From contig SVPR01000004.1 of the NCBI GenBank assembly GCA_015065785.1, forward strand, positions 62,001 to 126,000: DNA of 64,000 nt, read 5' to 3'. The notes under the pieces are model-generated. The model saw nothing but the letters and a program-made list of their open reading frames with translations, was not told where the DNA came from and made no database searches. The translations under genes and the position numbers were made by a program. Origin of the DNA: Oscillospiraceae bacterium. Lineage in GTDB: Bacteria > Bacillota > Clostridia > Oscillospirales > Acutalibacteraceae. Shown here one piece after another: positions 26,528-34,557 of this stretch; position 1 is the stretch's first letter; each line of letters starts with the position of its first letter.

Positions 26528-27139
26528 TTATTGCTTTGTAAATGCATAATATGTAGATGTATTCATATTAGCAACATCTAAGTATGTGTCATCTTCTAAA
26601 ACAAAGCCAAACCATGGAACTAAAGGCTTCTCTATATCTCTTTCTTCACCCGAAACAACCATTTTGTCATATCTTATATCAAATACAACAAAATTGCTTT
26701 CGTCATATAAATCACTTCTGTCAAAAAGCTCTTCCACTTCATCCTTTGTAACATAATACTCACTTAACTCTTTGGTGACATATTCAACAGCTTCTTCTCC
26801 TCTGTACACCTCATATTCACCGGAATAGTAATTATCAGTATGGTCATCGGGATTCTGGTACCAATCTATTCTTTCATCAGTAAAAATCACTTCTGAACCA
26901 TCACCTGCAATCCAGGTAGTATTTGCCACTAATGAATTGCTGTTTTCATAATTTTTTGCAGGTTTAAAAGCAGAGGCAATTACTATAACTAACACCACTG
27001 CTAAAACTGCAAGTATTATTTTCTTTTTATCCTTTTTCTTACCCACATTACTTACAGGCTGCTGTGTAAAATTACCCGGTTGAACTGCGTTGTTATACAC
27101 ATCAGCTTGTGTAGTACCGGTGGCTTTTGTTTCATACAT
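26528..27139 (-). CDS. Single-pass membrane protein, unknown
   Basis: 203 residues from the ATG at 27139, which follows GGGAGTG; the frame reaches 27172. The N-terminal 35 residues are Thr/Gln/Asn-rich. A Lys-rich stretch then leads to one membrane helix (about 40-58). The extracytoplasmic part is acidic and beta-rich (NTTWIAGDGSEVIFTDERIDWY), resembling small lipocalin-like or DUF5640-like clostridial domains. No catalytic motif. It converges on the XRE gene with only 9 bases between stops. Confidence 0.65.
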   Translation of the reverse strand: MYETKATGTTQADVYNNAVQPGNFTQQPVSNVGKKKDKKKIILAVLAVVLVIVIASAFKPAKNYENSNSLVANTTWIAGDGSEVIFTDERIDWYQNPDDHTDNYYSGEYEVYRGEEAVEYVTKELSEYYVTKDEVEELFDRSDLYDESNFVVFDIRYDKMVVSGEERDIEKPLVPWFGFVLEDDTYLDVANMNTSTYYAFTKQ

Positions 27140-27195
27140 AATAAACACTCCCATCTGAATATCTGAAAACAATTTTAATTTTTCAAAACAACTAT

Positions 27196-27224
27196 ATTTT
27201 ATAATAACCTACATAAGAATACAA
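27196..27224 (-). promoter_or_regulatory. Promoter of the islet membrane protein
   Basis: Minus strand: -35 TTGTAT (27219-27224), 17-bp spacer, -10 TAAAAT (27196-27201). Confidence 0.5.
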
Positions 27225-27395
27225 GATTCAATGCAAAAGTGGCTTTAAAAAATTTAAAAGTGTGCATTAATACTTTTGAATTATTTCATTTTCATTGCTT
27301 TCTTATTATTTTTTTACCAAGAAATTATACACATTATAGGCGCAAAAATCAATACACTTTTTAGATGTATTATAAAATTATCTGTGGTGATAGTT

Positions 27396-27605
27396 ATGTA
27401 CTACAAACGCATTCGTGAATTAAGAGAAGATAATGATAAAACACAAAAAGAAATTGCAGAGCTTTTAAATACAACTCAACAGCATTATAGCCGAATAGAA
27501 AATGGCGCAACAGAAATAACCGCCGATAGAGTTGTAATATTAGCAAAGTTTTATAATGTAAGCACCGATTACATTTTAGGCTTAAAGGATACACAAAAAG
27601 ATTAA
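27396..27605 (+). CDS. XRE-family transcriptional regulator, 69 residues
   Basis: Single helix-turn-helix protein: YYKRIRELREDNDKTQKEIA, then TTQQHYSRIENGATEITADRVVILAKFYNVSTDYILGL, the common clostridial pattern. GGTGAT precedes the ATG at 27396; the longer frame from 27276 lacks a ribosome binding site. A strong terminator follows. Its targets are unknown; it could control the divergent membrane protein gene. Confidence 0.9.
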   Translation: MYYKRIRELREDNDKTQKEIAELLNTTQQHYSRIENGATEITADRVVILAKFYNVSTDYILGLKDTQKD

Positions 27606-27606
27606 A

Positions 27607-27640
27607 CACACCTAACCACTATGGTTAGGTGTGCTTTTGT
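27607..27640 (+). terminator. Intrinsic terminator of the XRE gene
   Basis: 12-bp perfect stem CACACCTAACCA / TGGTTAGGTGTG (27607-27618, 27622-27633) with a 3-nt loop, followed by CTTTTGTTTTT. Confidence 0.9.
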
Positions 27641-27680
27641 TTTTCTGACACTCAAATTAAATTAGTTAGTACATTCCACG

Positions 27681-28226
27681 GGCTATTGACCAAAGGTCTG
27701 CCCCTACAATTTTTAAAATTAAAAATTTCGGAAGTCCTGAGGAAACAGGAAACAGGGTTCGCTTCGCTCAAGTGCTGAGTGCTGAATGCTGAGTGCTGAA
27801 TTTCGGAAGTCCTGCGGACTTGATTATATTTAATTGAATAAAAACAACTAAGTTCTATCATTTTTAGTTTACGAAGAACTTTAAATGATAGAACTTAGTT
27901 GTTTTTAGCAAAGCTATACCTTCTTTGAAAAGAAGTACATTATAGCAATTACTTTTTTCTCTCATTTCTTCTTTATTATTTATTCTTCATTCTTTATTCT
28001 TTAAAAATAAGACTACACCCTATCAATTAAACTATAAATGATAGAATGTAGTCTTTTTTATTCGTTTTTAATTATAATCAAGTCCGCAGGACTTCCGAAA
28101 TTCTGCATTCTGCACTCTGCATTCTGCATTCTTATAATTGCGTCGCAGACCCTTCAATTCCGAATTACGCATTACGAATTCCGAATTATAATTCCTGCTT
28201 CCTGTTTCCCTGAGCAAAGCGAATCA
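27681..28226. repeat. Composite heptad-repeat element 3 (downstream of yhbY)
   Basis: Left half: GACC-AAA-GGTC, AATTAAA-like units, TCC-TGA-GGA, two AGGAAAC units, TTCGCTTCGCTC linker, four GTGCTGA-type units, AAGTCC-TGC-GGACTT, GATTATA. Core: a 23-bp perfect hairpin (27841-27863 with 27883-27905), a run of TTATTCT heptads, and a second hairpin (28009-28055). Right half, inverted: TTATAATC, AAGTCC-GCA-GGACTT, ATTCTGC units, GTC-GCA-GAC, AATTCCG units, ending on the yhbY stop codon. No other gene is seen in 27606-28223. Confidence 0.8.
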
Positions 28227-28250
28227 CTGAACGCCATATTTCTTTTTCTT
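28098..28250. repeat. 153-bp direct repeat, copy 2
   Basis: Same as 25653-25805 with one base change. It includes the last codons and stop of yhbY. The copies are 2,445 bases apart in the same orientation. Confidence 0.9.
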
Positions 28251-28601
28251 CCGTTCAGTTCTTCTCTTAATCGCTTCTTTTTCGGCTTTTTCTTTAGCTC
28301 TTTTTTTCTTTTCGGCTGCTCTTTGTCTTAACATTAAGTTAATTCTGAAAAGAACTATTGTACCGCCGACAACCTGAACAACATCGCATTTTGTTGCTTC
28401 AGAGATTTTAGAAGCAATTTCTTTTGGTGTTTCAGGTGAGCTCTCTAAATGAACTTTAACCTTAAAAAGCTCACGGGTATTAAAGGTATCTTCTATCTGG
28501 GCGATTACAGCATCTGTAACACCCTCTTTACCGATTTGAAAAATCGGGTCTAATCCATTTGCTTCTGCTCTTAATTGAGCACGCTGTTTGCTATTTAACA
28601 T
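28224..28601 (-). CDS. yhbY: YhbY/CRS1 RNA-binding protein
   Basis: CRM-domain protein associated with the 50S subunit or its precursors. Of 125 residues, about 1-95 form the domain: MLNSKQRAQLRAEANGLDPIFQIGKEG, then LFKVKVHLESSPETPKEIASKI and VQVVGGTIVLFR, where the family GxxG motif reads IGKEG. The tail is a long Lys/Arg/Glu helix ending ERKKKKYGVQ, shared with the 26-codon ORF at 25779. CGGAGTTA precedes the ATG. Composite repeats touch both sides of the gene. Confidence 0.93.
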   Translation of the reverse strand: MLNSKQRAQLRAEANGLDPIFQIGKEGVTDAVIAQIEDTFNTRELFKVKVHLESSPETPKEIASKISEATKCDVVQVVGGTIVLFRINLMLRQRAAEKKKRAKEKAEKEAIKRRTERKKKKYGVQ

Positions 28602-28622
28602 AATATTAACTCCGTTAATTTT

Positions 28623-28817
28623 AATTGAAAATTGAAAGTTGAAAATTGAAAATTTCGGGACCTGCGGTCGGCATTATAACTTATATAAAGTTTTTTGGAG
28701 TACTTGCATACTTGCCACTTGCACACTTGCAACTATTACAATAGCAACGCAGTTCCTAACCTCTTCACTATTCACTCTTATCTCTTACCTCACTTTGATT
28801 GCAAAGCAATCAAAGTG
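28623..28817. repeat. Composite heptad-repeat element 4 (downstream of cysS)
   Basis: Left half: AATTGAA, AATTGAA, AGTTGAA, AATTGAA, TTCGG, GACC-TGC-GGTC (28659-28669), GGCATTATAA. Core: four ACTTGCA-like units and no TATCATT hairpin. Right half, inverted: TTACAATAGC, AAC-GCA-GTT, TTCACTA/TTCACTC/TTATCTC/TTACCTC units, then a 27-bp palindrome spanning the cysS stop. Confidence 0.75.
28791..28817. repeat. Perfect 12-bp inverted repeat over the cysS stop codon
   Basis: Arms CACTTTGATTGC (28791-28802) and GCAATCAAAGTG (28806-28817) with a 3-nt loop. One arm contains the last two sense codons and the stop of cysS; the other is its inverted copy outside the gene. There is no T-run, so it is not a normal terminator. 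Confidence 0.85.
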
Positions 28818-30243
28818 ACCATTTCGCTCCGTCAGGTGTATCTAAAATCTTAACACCTTTAGCTGTTAATTCATCACGGATTCTGTCTGCCTCTGCCCAG
28901 TTTTTATTTTTCTTTGCTTCTGCACGAAGAGCTAATTGCTCTTCTACATATTTGCTGAAATCTGCATCGACTGCAGGGGCAGCAGCTTCTTCTTTTTTGC
29001 TTTCTTTTACTTTTTTGGCTTCGTCTAAAAGACTTAAGGATAACACCTTATCGAAATCAGCAAGTAATGCTAATTTTGTTTTGTCGTTTGTTTTTGCCTT
29101 TAAAACATCATAAAGCACAGTAACACCTAAAGAAGTGTTAATATCATTATCAAGTGCAGCTTTGAATTTTTCTGTTAATTCTTTTACTGCGTTCTCGTCA
29201 ATAGAATCTGCTTCATTTTCTTTTAAAGCGGCAATTTTTGCAATTAATTTATCGAATGCACCCTGAGCATTCTGGAGATTTTCATAAGAAAATACAAGAG
29301 ATTTTCTGTAATGTGACTGAAGGCAGAAAAATCTGTATGCTAATGGGTTGTAGCCCTTTTCTTCAAGTAAAGACACAGTTAAAAATTCGCCTGTTGATTT
29401 ACTCATTTTACCACTGTTTGTGTTAAGATGAAGCACATGGAACCAATAATTACACCATTTGTGGCCAATGTAAGCCTCACTTTGTGCAATTTCGTTTGTA
29501 TGGTGTGGGAAAGCATTATCAATACCGCCACAGTGAATGTCCAAGCGTTCACCTAAATGCTTTAAGCTGATTGCAGAGCATTCAATGTGCCAACCGGGGT
29601 AACCAACACCCCATGGTGAATCCCATTTTAAAGCCTGTTCTTCAAATTTTGATTTTGTAAACCACAAAACGAAGTCATTTTTATTTCTTTTGTTATTATC
29701 TTCTTCAACACCATCACGAACACCAACCATAAGCTCTTCGCTGTCGTGCTTGTTGAAAACATAATATTCGTCTAATTTTGATGTATCAAAATAAACATTG
29801 CCACCTGCAATATAAGCGTAGCCTTTTTCTAAAAGACCACTAACCATTGTAATAAATTCTTCAATACAATTTGTTGCAGGCTCAACAACATCAGGCTTTT
29901 TAATATTAAGCTTTTCGCAGTCTTTAAAGAATGCATCTGTGTAAAATCTTGCTATATCCATAACAGATTTATTTTCTCTTTTTGCACCCTTAACCATTTT
30001 ATCTTCACCTGTGTCGGCATCAGAAGAAAGGTGCCCAACATCAGTAATATTCATTACACGCTTAACATCATAGCCGGCGTAGCGGAGATATTTTTCTAAA
30101 ACATCTTCCATAATATAGCTACGAAGATTACCTATATGAGCAAAGTGGTAAACAGTAGGACCGCAGGTGTACATATTTACCTTGCCAGGCTCATTTGTAA
30201 TAAAATCTTCTTTTGTGTGTGAAAGTGAGTTATAAAGCTTCAT
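28810..30243 (-). CDS. cysS: Cysteinyl-tRNA synthetase
   Basis: Class I synthetase charging tRNA-Cys. 477 residues from the ATG at 30243, preceded by GGAGGACAAA; the frame opens at a GTG at 30255 inside that site. Motifs: CGPTVYHFAHIGN (zinc Cys and HIGH), the WHIECSA zinc region, HHTNEIAQSEA, and KMSKSTGEF. It ends the recA-recX-rimO-pgsA-cysS run, 15 bases after pgsA. Its last codons lie inside a perfect inverted repeat. Confidence 0.97.
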   Translation of the reverse strand: MKLYNSLSHTKEDFITNEPGKVNMYTCGPTVYHFAHIGNLRSYIMEDVLEKYLRYAGYDVKRVMNITDVGHLSSDADTGEDKMVKGAKRENKSVMDIARFYTDAFFKDCEKLNIKKPDVVEPATNCIEEFITMVSGLLEKGYAYIAGGNVYFDTSKLDEYYVFNKHDSEELMVGVRDGVEEDNNKRNKNDFVLWFTKSKFEEQALKWDSPWGVGYPGWHIECSAISLKHLGERLDIHCGGIDNAFPHHTNEIAQSEAYIGHKWCNYWFHVLHLNTNSGKMSKSTGEFLTVSLLEEKGYNPLAYRFFCLQSHYRKSLVFSYENLQNAQGAFDKLIAKIAALKENEADSIDENAVKELTEKFKAALDNDINTSLGVTVLYDVLKAKTNDKTKLALLADFDKVLSLSLLDEAKKVKESKKEEAAAPAVDADFSKYVEEQLALRAEAKKNKNWAEADRIRDELTAKGVKILDTPDGAKWSL

Positions 30244-30258
30244 TTTGTCCTCCACTTA

Positions 30259-30828
30259 TTATTTAGAGAAATCAATAATTTTGATTGATTGTTTAACATA
30301 AATAACACCTGAAATTACGCAAAGAACTGCAGTAATCCATAAAAGTGCATTTGAAACTATACTTAATGGGAAGCTTTCAGGTAAAATACCGCTATCATAA
30401 AGCTCCGCCATAATCATAATTAAAATTGAGAAAACCATTTGTGAAACAGTTTTTAATTTACCATAAAAATTAGCAGGGATAACAACACCTTGTGCAGTTG
30501 CTACTAATCTGAATGATGTAATAGTAAATTCTCTTAACAATACTATCATAATTATCCAGATATTGCAAAGTCCGAATTGCATAAATGCAAGAAGTGCCGC
30601 TGTTGTGAGAATTTTGTCGGCAACAGGGTCAGCTAATTGTCCGAATACTGTAACAATGTTATTTTTTCTTGCAATTTTACCATCAAGAAAATCTGTGATT
30701 GCACCAATAGCAAAAACTACTAAGCCTATTAAATAGTGATGAGGAATAGGTGCTAAAAATAATGCAAGAAATATTGGTGTAAGAATAATTCTTACTATTG
30801 TCAATTGATTAGGTACATTCATTTTCAT
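30259..30828 (-). CDS. pgsA: CDP-diacylglycerol-glycerol-3-phosphate 3-phosphatidyltransferase
   Basis: Integral membrane enzyme making phosphatidylglycerol phosphate from CDP-diacylglycerol. 189 residues with about four to five membrane helices. The CDP-alcohol phosphatidyltransferase signature D-x2-DG-x2-AR-x8-G-x3-D-x3-D is complete (DFLDGKIARK, then GQLADPVADKI). The start overlaps the rimO stop (ATGA) and follows GGAGAAGCAGT. The rimO-pgsA-recA neighbourhood is common in Firmicutes. Confidence 0.96.
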   Translation of the reverse strand: MKMNVPNQLTIVRIILTPIFLALFLAPIPHHYLIGLVVFAIGAITDFLDGKIARKNNIVTVFGQLADPVADKILTTAALLAFMQFGLCNIWIIMIVLLREFTITSFRLVATAQGVVIPANFYGKLKTVSQMVFSILIMIMAELYDSGILPESFPLSIVSNALLWITAVLCVISGVIYVKQSIKIIDFSK

Positions 30829-32150
30829 ACTGCTTCTCCTATAAGTGAATATTCATCCTTATCGAAAATTTCAACTGGAACAATTTCACCCACTTCAATT
30901 TCATATCCCGATGTGAAAACAATGTTGTTATCTATTTCAGGTGCATCCATATAGGTTCTGCCAAAGTAGCTGTCAGTGTATGAATCATATCCGTCAACAA
31001 TTACATCATAAGTTTTACCCATATATAAATCTTGCTTTTCATCATTGATTCTGTATTGTTGTTCCATTATTATATCTGCTCTGTTTAAAGCATCTTCGCT
31101 TTCAATCTGATTCGGAAAATCGTAAGCAGGTGTGTTTTCTTCTCTTGAATAAGCAAAGCAACCAACTCTGTCTAACTTCATTTCGTTTACGAATTCTGAA
31201 AGAGCAGTAAAATCTTCTTCGGTTTCACCGGGGAAGCCTGTTATAAATGTTGTTCTTATTACAACATCTTCGATTTTTTCTCTTAATTTATTGATTAAAG
31301 CTGTTAAAGACTCTCTGTCACCAGGTCTGTTCATTGATTTTAAAATTTTTCCGCTTACATGCTGCATTGGCATATCGATATAATGACAAACCTTTTCATT
31401 TCTGTTAATTGCATCAATTAACTCGTCTGTAATTCTTTCCGGGTAACAATAAAGAAGTCTTATCCACTGTAAATTTTCTATTTTGTTAAGCTCATCTAAA
31501 AGCTCAGATAATTTTAATTCACCGTATAAATCTTCACCATAACGGGTTGTGTCCTGAGCAACTAAAATCAACTCTTTAACACCTTTTTCTGCGAGTGCAG
31601 TTGCTTCGTCTAAAACATCTTCAATTTTACGGCTTCTGAATTTACCTCTGATAGACGGAATTGCACAATATGAACAACAGTTTGAGCAACCGTCAGCAAT
31701 TCTTAAATATGCAAAATATTCAGGTGTGGTTAAAATTCTGCCACCCTCAAGAGGCATTTCTTCTTTATTCGGAAAGCTTGAATATTGTTCACCCTCTAAA
31801 GCTCTGTCACAAGCCTCAACAATATCTTCATTTGCACCAAGACCTATTACTGCATCTACCTCAGGTATTTCTGAGAAAACCTCGTCGGCATAGCGCTGTG
31901 CTAAACAGCCGGTTACTACAACTCTTTTTAAGGCTCCGTCTTCTTTATAGTCAATCATTTCTAAAATACTGTCAATTGATTCTTTTTTAGAATCCTCAAT
32001 AAATGCACAGGTGTTAACTATAACTACATCTGCCTTGTCTGCCTCGTCAACTAAAATGTAGCCTGCATCTACTAATTTTTTAAGCATCATTTCTGCATCT
32101 ACCTGATTTTTAGGACAGCCAAGACTTATCATTCCGACTTTTTTTGCCAT
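30825..32150 (-). CDS. rimO: Ribosomal protein S12 methylthiotransferase
   Basis: Radical-SAM enzyme that methylthiolates an Asp of ribosomal protein S12 using two 4Fe-4S clusters. The 441 residues comprise the UPF0004 domain (VGMISLGCPKNQVDAE, VNTCAF, VVTGCLAQRY), the radical SAM motif C-x3-C-x2-C in DGCSNCCSYCAIP, and a C-terminal TRAM domain. The ATG at 32150 is preceded by GAGGTGA; the frame opens at a GTG at 32159 inside that site. Confidence 0.96.
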   Translation of the reverse strand: MAKKVGMISLGCPKNQVDAEMMLKKLVDAGYILVDEADKADVVIVNTCAFIEDSKKESIDSILEMIDYKEDGALKRVVVTGCLAQRYADEVFSEIPEVDAVIGLGANEDIVEACDRALEGEQYSSFPNKEEMPLEGGRILTTPEYFAYLRIADGCSNCCSYCAIPSIRGKFRSRKIEDVLDEATALAEKGVKELILVAQDTTRYGEDLYGELKLSELLDELNKIENLQWIRLLYCYPERITDELIDAINRNEKVCHYIDMPMQHVSGKILKSMNRPGDRESLTALINKLREKIEDVVIRTTFITGFPGETEEDFTALSEFVNEMKLDRVGCFAYSREENTPAYDFPNQIESEDALNRADIIMEQQYRINDEKQDLYMGKTYDVIVDGYDSYTDSYFGRTYMDAPEIDNNIVFTSGYEIEVGEIVPVEIFDKDEYSLIGEAV

Positions 32151-32195
32151 TTTTGTCACCTCGTAATAGTGAATTATATAAATAAAAATCTGCTT

Positions 32196-32816
32196 TTATT
32201 CTTCACTGTTCTCAAAGTTTATTTCGCACTCCGAAAATGCCGATTTTATATCGTGATAGGAATAGCCCATTCTCTGTAATTTGTTTATAAATCGTCTTTT
32301 CGTTTTTTCATCCTTAAAGCCATTACTGAATTTTGTGCTTAACATTACTATAATACGCTGAATTGGCTCGTTGTCAAGTGTTTTAAGCACATTATCTGTA
32401 ATTTCTCTGTCAATTCCTTTAAGCTTCAGCTCCATAGAAATGCGTTTTACATCATATTTTTTCACTTCAAAAAGATAATTTGCGTAATATTTTGCAAATT
32501 CCTCGTCGTTTAAATAACCAAAATATAAAAGCTTTTCAATTGCTCTTTCTGATGCGGTATCGCCATATTTCAGCTTTAATTTTAAATATAATTCTTTTTT
32601 TGCATAAGAACGCCTTGCTAAATAATCTAAACCCTTTTCATAAGCAAGGCGAAAGCCTGCCTCCTCTTTCAAGGAAGCAAGCTCTTCTTCTGTTATGGTT
32701 TCGCCGTCCTTAAACCCATTCTGATGCCAATAGTCATCATAAACTGTAAGGACATATTCGTCATCTATGTAGATGTGTATTTTATTGCCGTTTCCGGCTT
32801 TGGATTTAATAATCAT
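32196..32816 (-). CDS. recX: Regulatory protein RecX
   Basis: Modulator of RecA filaments. 206 residues, largely helical three-helix repeats: YLARRSYAKKELYLKLKLKYG, LNDEEFAKYYANYLFEVKKYDVKRISMELKLKGI, then KLQRMGYSYHDIKSAF. It lies 20 bases after recA, the usual arrangement, and is probably induced with it. The ribosome binding site is weak, in line with low expression relative to recA. Confidence 0.92.
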   Translation of the reverse strand: MIIKSKAGNGNKIHIYIDDEYVLTVYDDYWHQNGFKDGETITEEELASLKEEAGFRLAYEKGLDYLARRSYAKKELYLKLKLKYGDTASERAIEKLLYFGYLNDEEFAKYYANYLFEVKKYDVKRISMELKLKGIDREITDNVLKTLDNEPIQRIIVMLSTKFSNGFKDEKTKRRFINKLQRMGYSYHDIKSAFSECEINFENSEE

Positions 32817-32835
32817 AAATATCAGTCAACACTTA

Positions 32836-33942
32836 TCAATCATCAACAGCAATATCAATTTTTGCTCTTGCCTTATCTTTTGTTACAGGCTCACTTGAAG
32901 GAGTTGGCGCTGCTGCACGGGCAACAGGATTTTTTGCAGACATCATTTCTTTTAACTTTTCACGAACCTGCGCTTCAATTGCATTTGCAAATTCAGGAGT
33001 GCTGCGAATGTACTCTTTAACATTATCTCTACCCTGGCCGAGTCTTTCCTCACCGTAGTAGAACCACGCTCCGCTTTTTCTGATAATTTCCATTTTAACT
33101 GCTAAATCAAGAATTTCGCCATCCTTTGAAATACCCTGACCGTACATAATATCAAATTCAGCCTCTTTGAATGGAGGTGAAACCTTATTTTTAACAATTT
33201 TTGCTCTTGTACGAGAACCGATAAACTCGTTACCTGCGCCCTTTAACTGCTCGATTTTTCTTACATCAATACGGATTGTGGAATAGAACTTTAACGCTCT
33301 ACCACCGGTTGTAACCTCAGGGTTACCATACATAACGCCAACCTTTTCACGAAGCTGGTTAATAAAAATAATAACTGTGTTGGATTTAGCAACCGCACCT
33401 GTTAATTTTCTTAAAGCCTGTGACATAAGTCGAGCGTGAAGACCCACATGAGAGTCACCCATTTCGCCCTCAATTTCTGCCTTAGGAACGAGAGCTGCAA
33501 CAGAGTCAACTACAATAACATCAAGTGCGCCTGAGCGAGCAAGATATTCTGTAATTTCCAAAGCCTGCTCACCGTCATCAGGTTGAGAAACTAAAAGTGA
33601 ATCAATATCAACACCCAAAGCAGCCGCATAAACAGGGTCAAGAGCGTGTTCAGCATCAATAAATGCTGCGTCACCGCCTAATTTCTGAGCCTCTGCAACT
33701 ACATGAAGTGCAAGAGTTGTTTTACCTGAGCTTTCAGGCCCATAGATTTCAATAATTCTACCTCTTGGAAGTCCGCCTATGCCTGTTGCGACATCAAGAG
33801 AAATAGAGCCTGTTGAAATTGCCTCTACATTCATAGATGCATTTTCGCCTAAACGCATAATTGCACCTTTACCAAAACTTTTTTCAATCTGACCTAACGC
33901 CATTTCAAGAGCTTTATTTTTGCTGTCTGATCTTTCTGCCAT
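32836..33942 (-). CDS. recA: Recombinase RecA
   Basis: DNA strand-exchange ATPase and coprotease for LexA. 368 residues: Walker [30 protein letters not shown], Walker [12 protein letters not shown], and the RecA signature [14 protein letters not shown]. The C-terminal tail is Ala/Pro/Thr-rich and acidic at the end. A promoter and a LexA box lie upstream, so it is SOS-controlled. Confidence 0.99.
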   Translation of the reverse strand: MAERSDSKNKALEMALGQIEKSFGKGAIMRLGENASMNVEAISTGSISLDVATGIGGLPRGRIIEIYGPESSGKTTLALHVVAEAQKLGGDAAFIDAEHALDPVYAAALGVDIDSLLVSQPDDGEQALEITEYLARSGALDVIVVDSVAALVPKAEIEGEMGDSHVGLHARLMSQALRKLTGAVAKSNTVIIFINQLREKVGVMYGNPEVTTGGRALKFYSTIRIDVRKIEQLKGAGNEFIGSRTRAKIVKNKVSPPFKEAEFDIMYGQGISKDGEILDLAVKMEIIRKSGAWFYYGEERLGQGRDNVKEYIRSTPEFANAIEAQVREKLKEMMSAKNPVARAAAPTPSSEPVTKDKARAKIDIAVDD

Positions 33943-34000
33943 TGTGGTATCTCCTTATAATATAAAGTATAGTAAAAATTGATTTTTGACAATCGGCTTT

Positions 34001-34014
34001 CGCACAAATGTTCG
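34001..34014. promoter_or_regulatory. LexA (SOS) box of recA
   Basis: CGAACATTTGTGCG on the minus strand against the Gram-positive consensus CGAACATATGTTCG, two mismatches. It starts 12 bp downstream of the recA -10 box, where a bound repressor would block initiation. Confidence 0.75.
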
Positions 34015-34026
34015 CTTGATGAAGTC

Positions 34027-34055
34027 ATTATATACGATATTTTTGAAAAAATCAA
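34027..34055 (-). promoter_or_regulatory. Sigma-A promoter of the recA operon
   Basis: Minus strand: -35 TTGATT (34050-34055), 17-bp spacer, perfect -10 TATAAT (34027-34032). Confidence 0.75.
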
Positions 34056-34137
34056 GCAATTTTGGAAAAATATTTAAGAAAAATATATCTTTTCTTGTGC
34101 TAAAATGCAAAAAATGTGAAAATACTCAAAAAAAGTC

Positions 34138-34166
34138 TTGCATTCCTATGATAAAGATGATATTAT
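34138..34166 (+). promoter_or_regulatory. Sigma-A promoter of rpmB
   Basis: -35 TTGCAT (34138-34143), 17-bp spacer, -10 TATTAT (34161-34166), 61 bases before the rpmB start. The 285-bp recA-rpmB gap holds the two divergent promoters and nothing else recognised. Confidence 0.7.
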
Positions 34167-34227
34167 ACTTGCGTTGCCTTGTGTTTAGGCGAAATCATCC
34201 AAAATTTTTAGAAGGAGGTGCAGCAAA

Positions 34228-34416
34228 ATGGCAAAATGTGAATTTTGTGGTAAAGACGTTGCTTTCGGCATTAAGGTTTCTCACTCACACAGACGCTCAA
34301 ACAGAACATGGAAACCAAATGTTAAAAGAGTTAAAGCAGTTGTTAACGGTTCTCCACGCAGAGTATATGCTTGCACACGCTGCTTGCGCTCCGGTAAGGT
34401 TACACGCGCTGTTTAA
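34228..34416 (+). CDS. rpmB: 50S ribosomal protein L28, four-cysteine form
   Basis: 62-residue ribosomal protein. Cys4 and Cys7 (CEFC) and Cys49 and Cys52 (CTRC) form the zinc-ribbon of the C+ type of L28. The centre has SHSHRRSNRTWKPNV, typical of the family. A strong GAAGGAGGTG site precedes the ATG. It stands alone between its promoter and a terminator. A four-cysteine L28 implies that a cysteine-free paralogue could exist elsewhere for zinc limitation; none is in this window. Confidence 0.96.
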   Translation: MAKCEFCGKDVAFGIKVSHSHRRSNRTWKPNVKRVKAVVNGSPRRVYACTRCLRSGKVTRAV

Positions 34417-34455
34417 TTCTTACTGTTAACTTAAAAAGCAATAAGCATGAAGTAT

Positions 34456-34492
34456 AGCCACGAAGCTTTTTGTTTCGTGGCTTTGCTTTTTG
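34456..34492 (+). terminator. Intrinsic terminator of rpmB
   Basis: 9-bp stem AGCCACGAA / TTCGTGGCT (34456-34464, 34474-34482), followed by TTGCTTTTTG. Confidence 0.85.
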
Positions 34493-34557
34493 TATTTTTT
34501 AAATATTAATGTAATATTATATAAATTGTAAACTTTTAAATTGTATAAACATTACTA

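Noticed and set aside
25860-28223. Islet as prophage or insertion sequence
   Set aside because: No integrase, transposase or structural phage gene, and no target-site duplication is visible apart from the composite repeats.
28038-28331. 97-residue plus-strand frame over the repeat near yhbY
   Set aside because: It is made of repeat units and antisense yhbY sequence, without a ribosome binding site.
28791-28817. Hairpin at the cysS stop as an intrinsic terminator
   Set aside because: No T-run follows on the minus strand.
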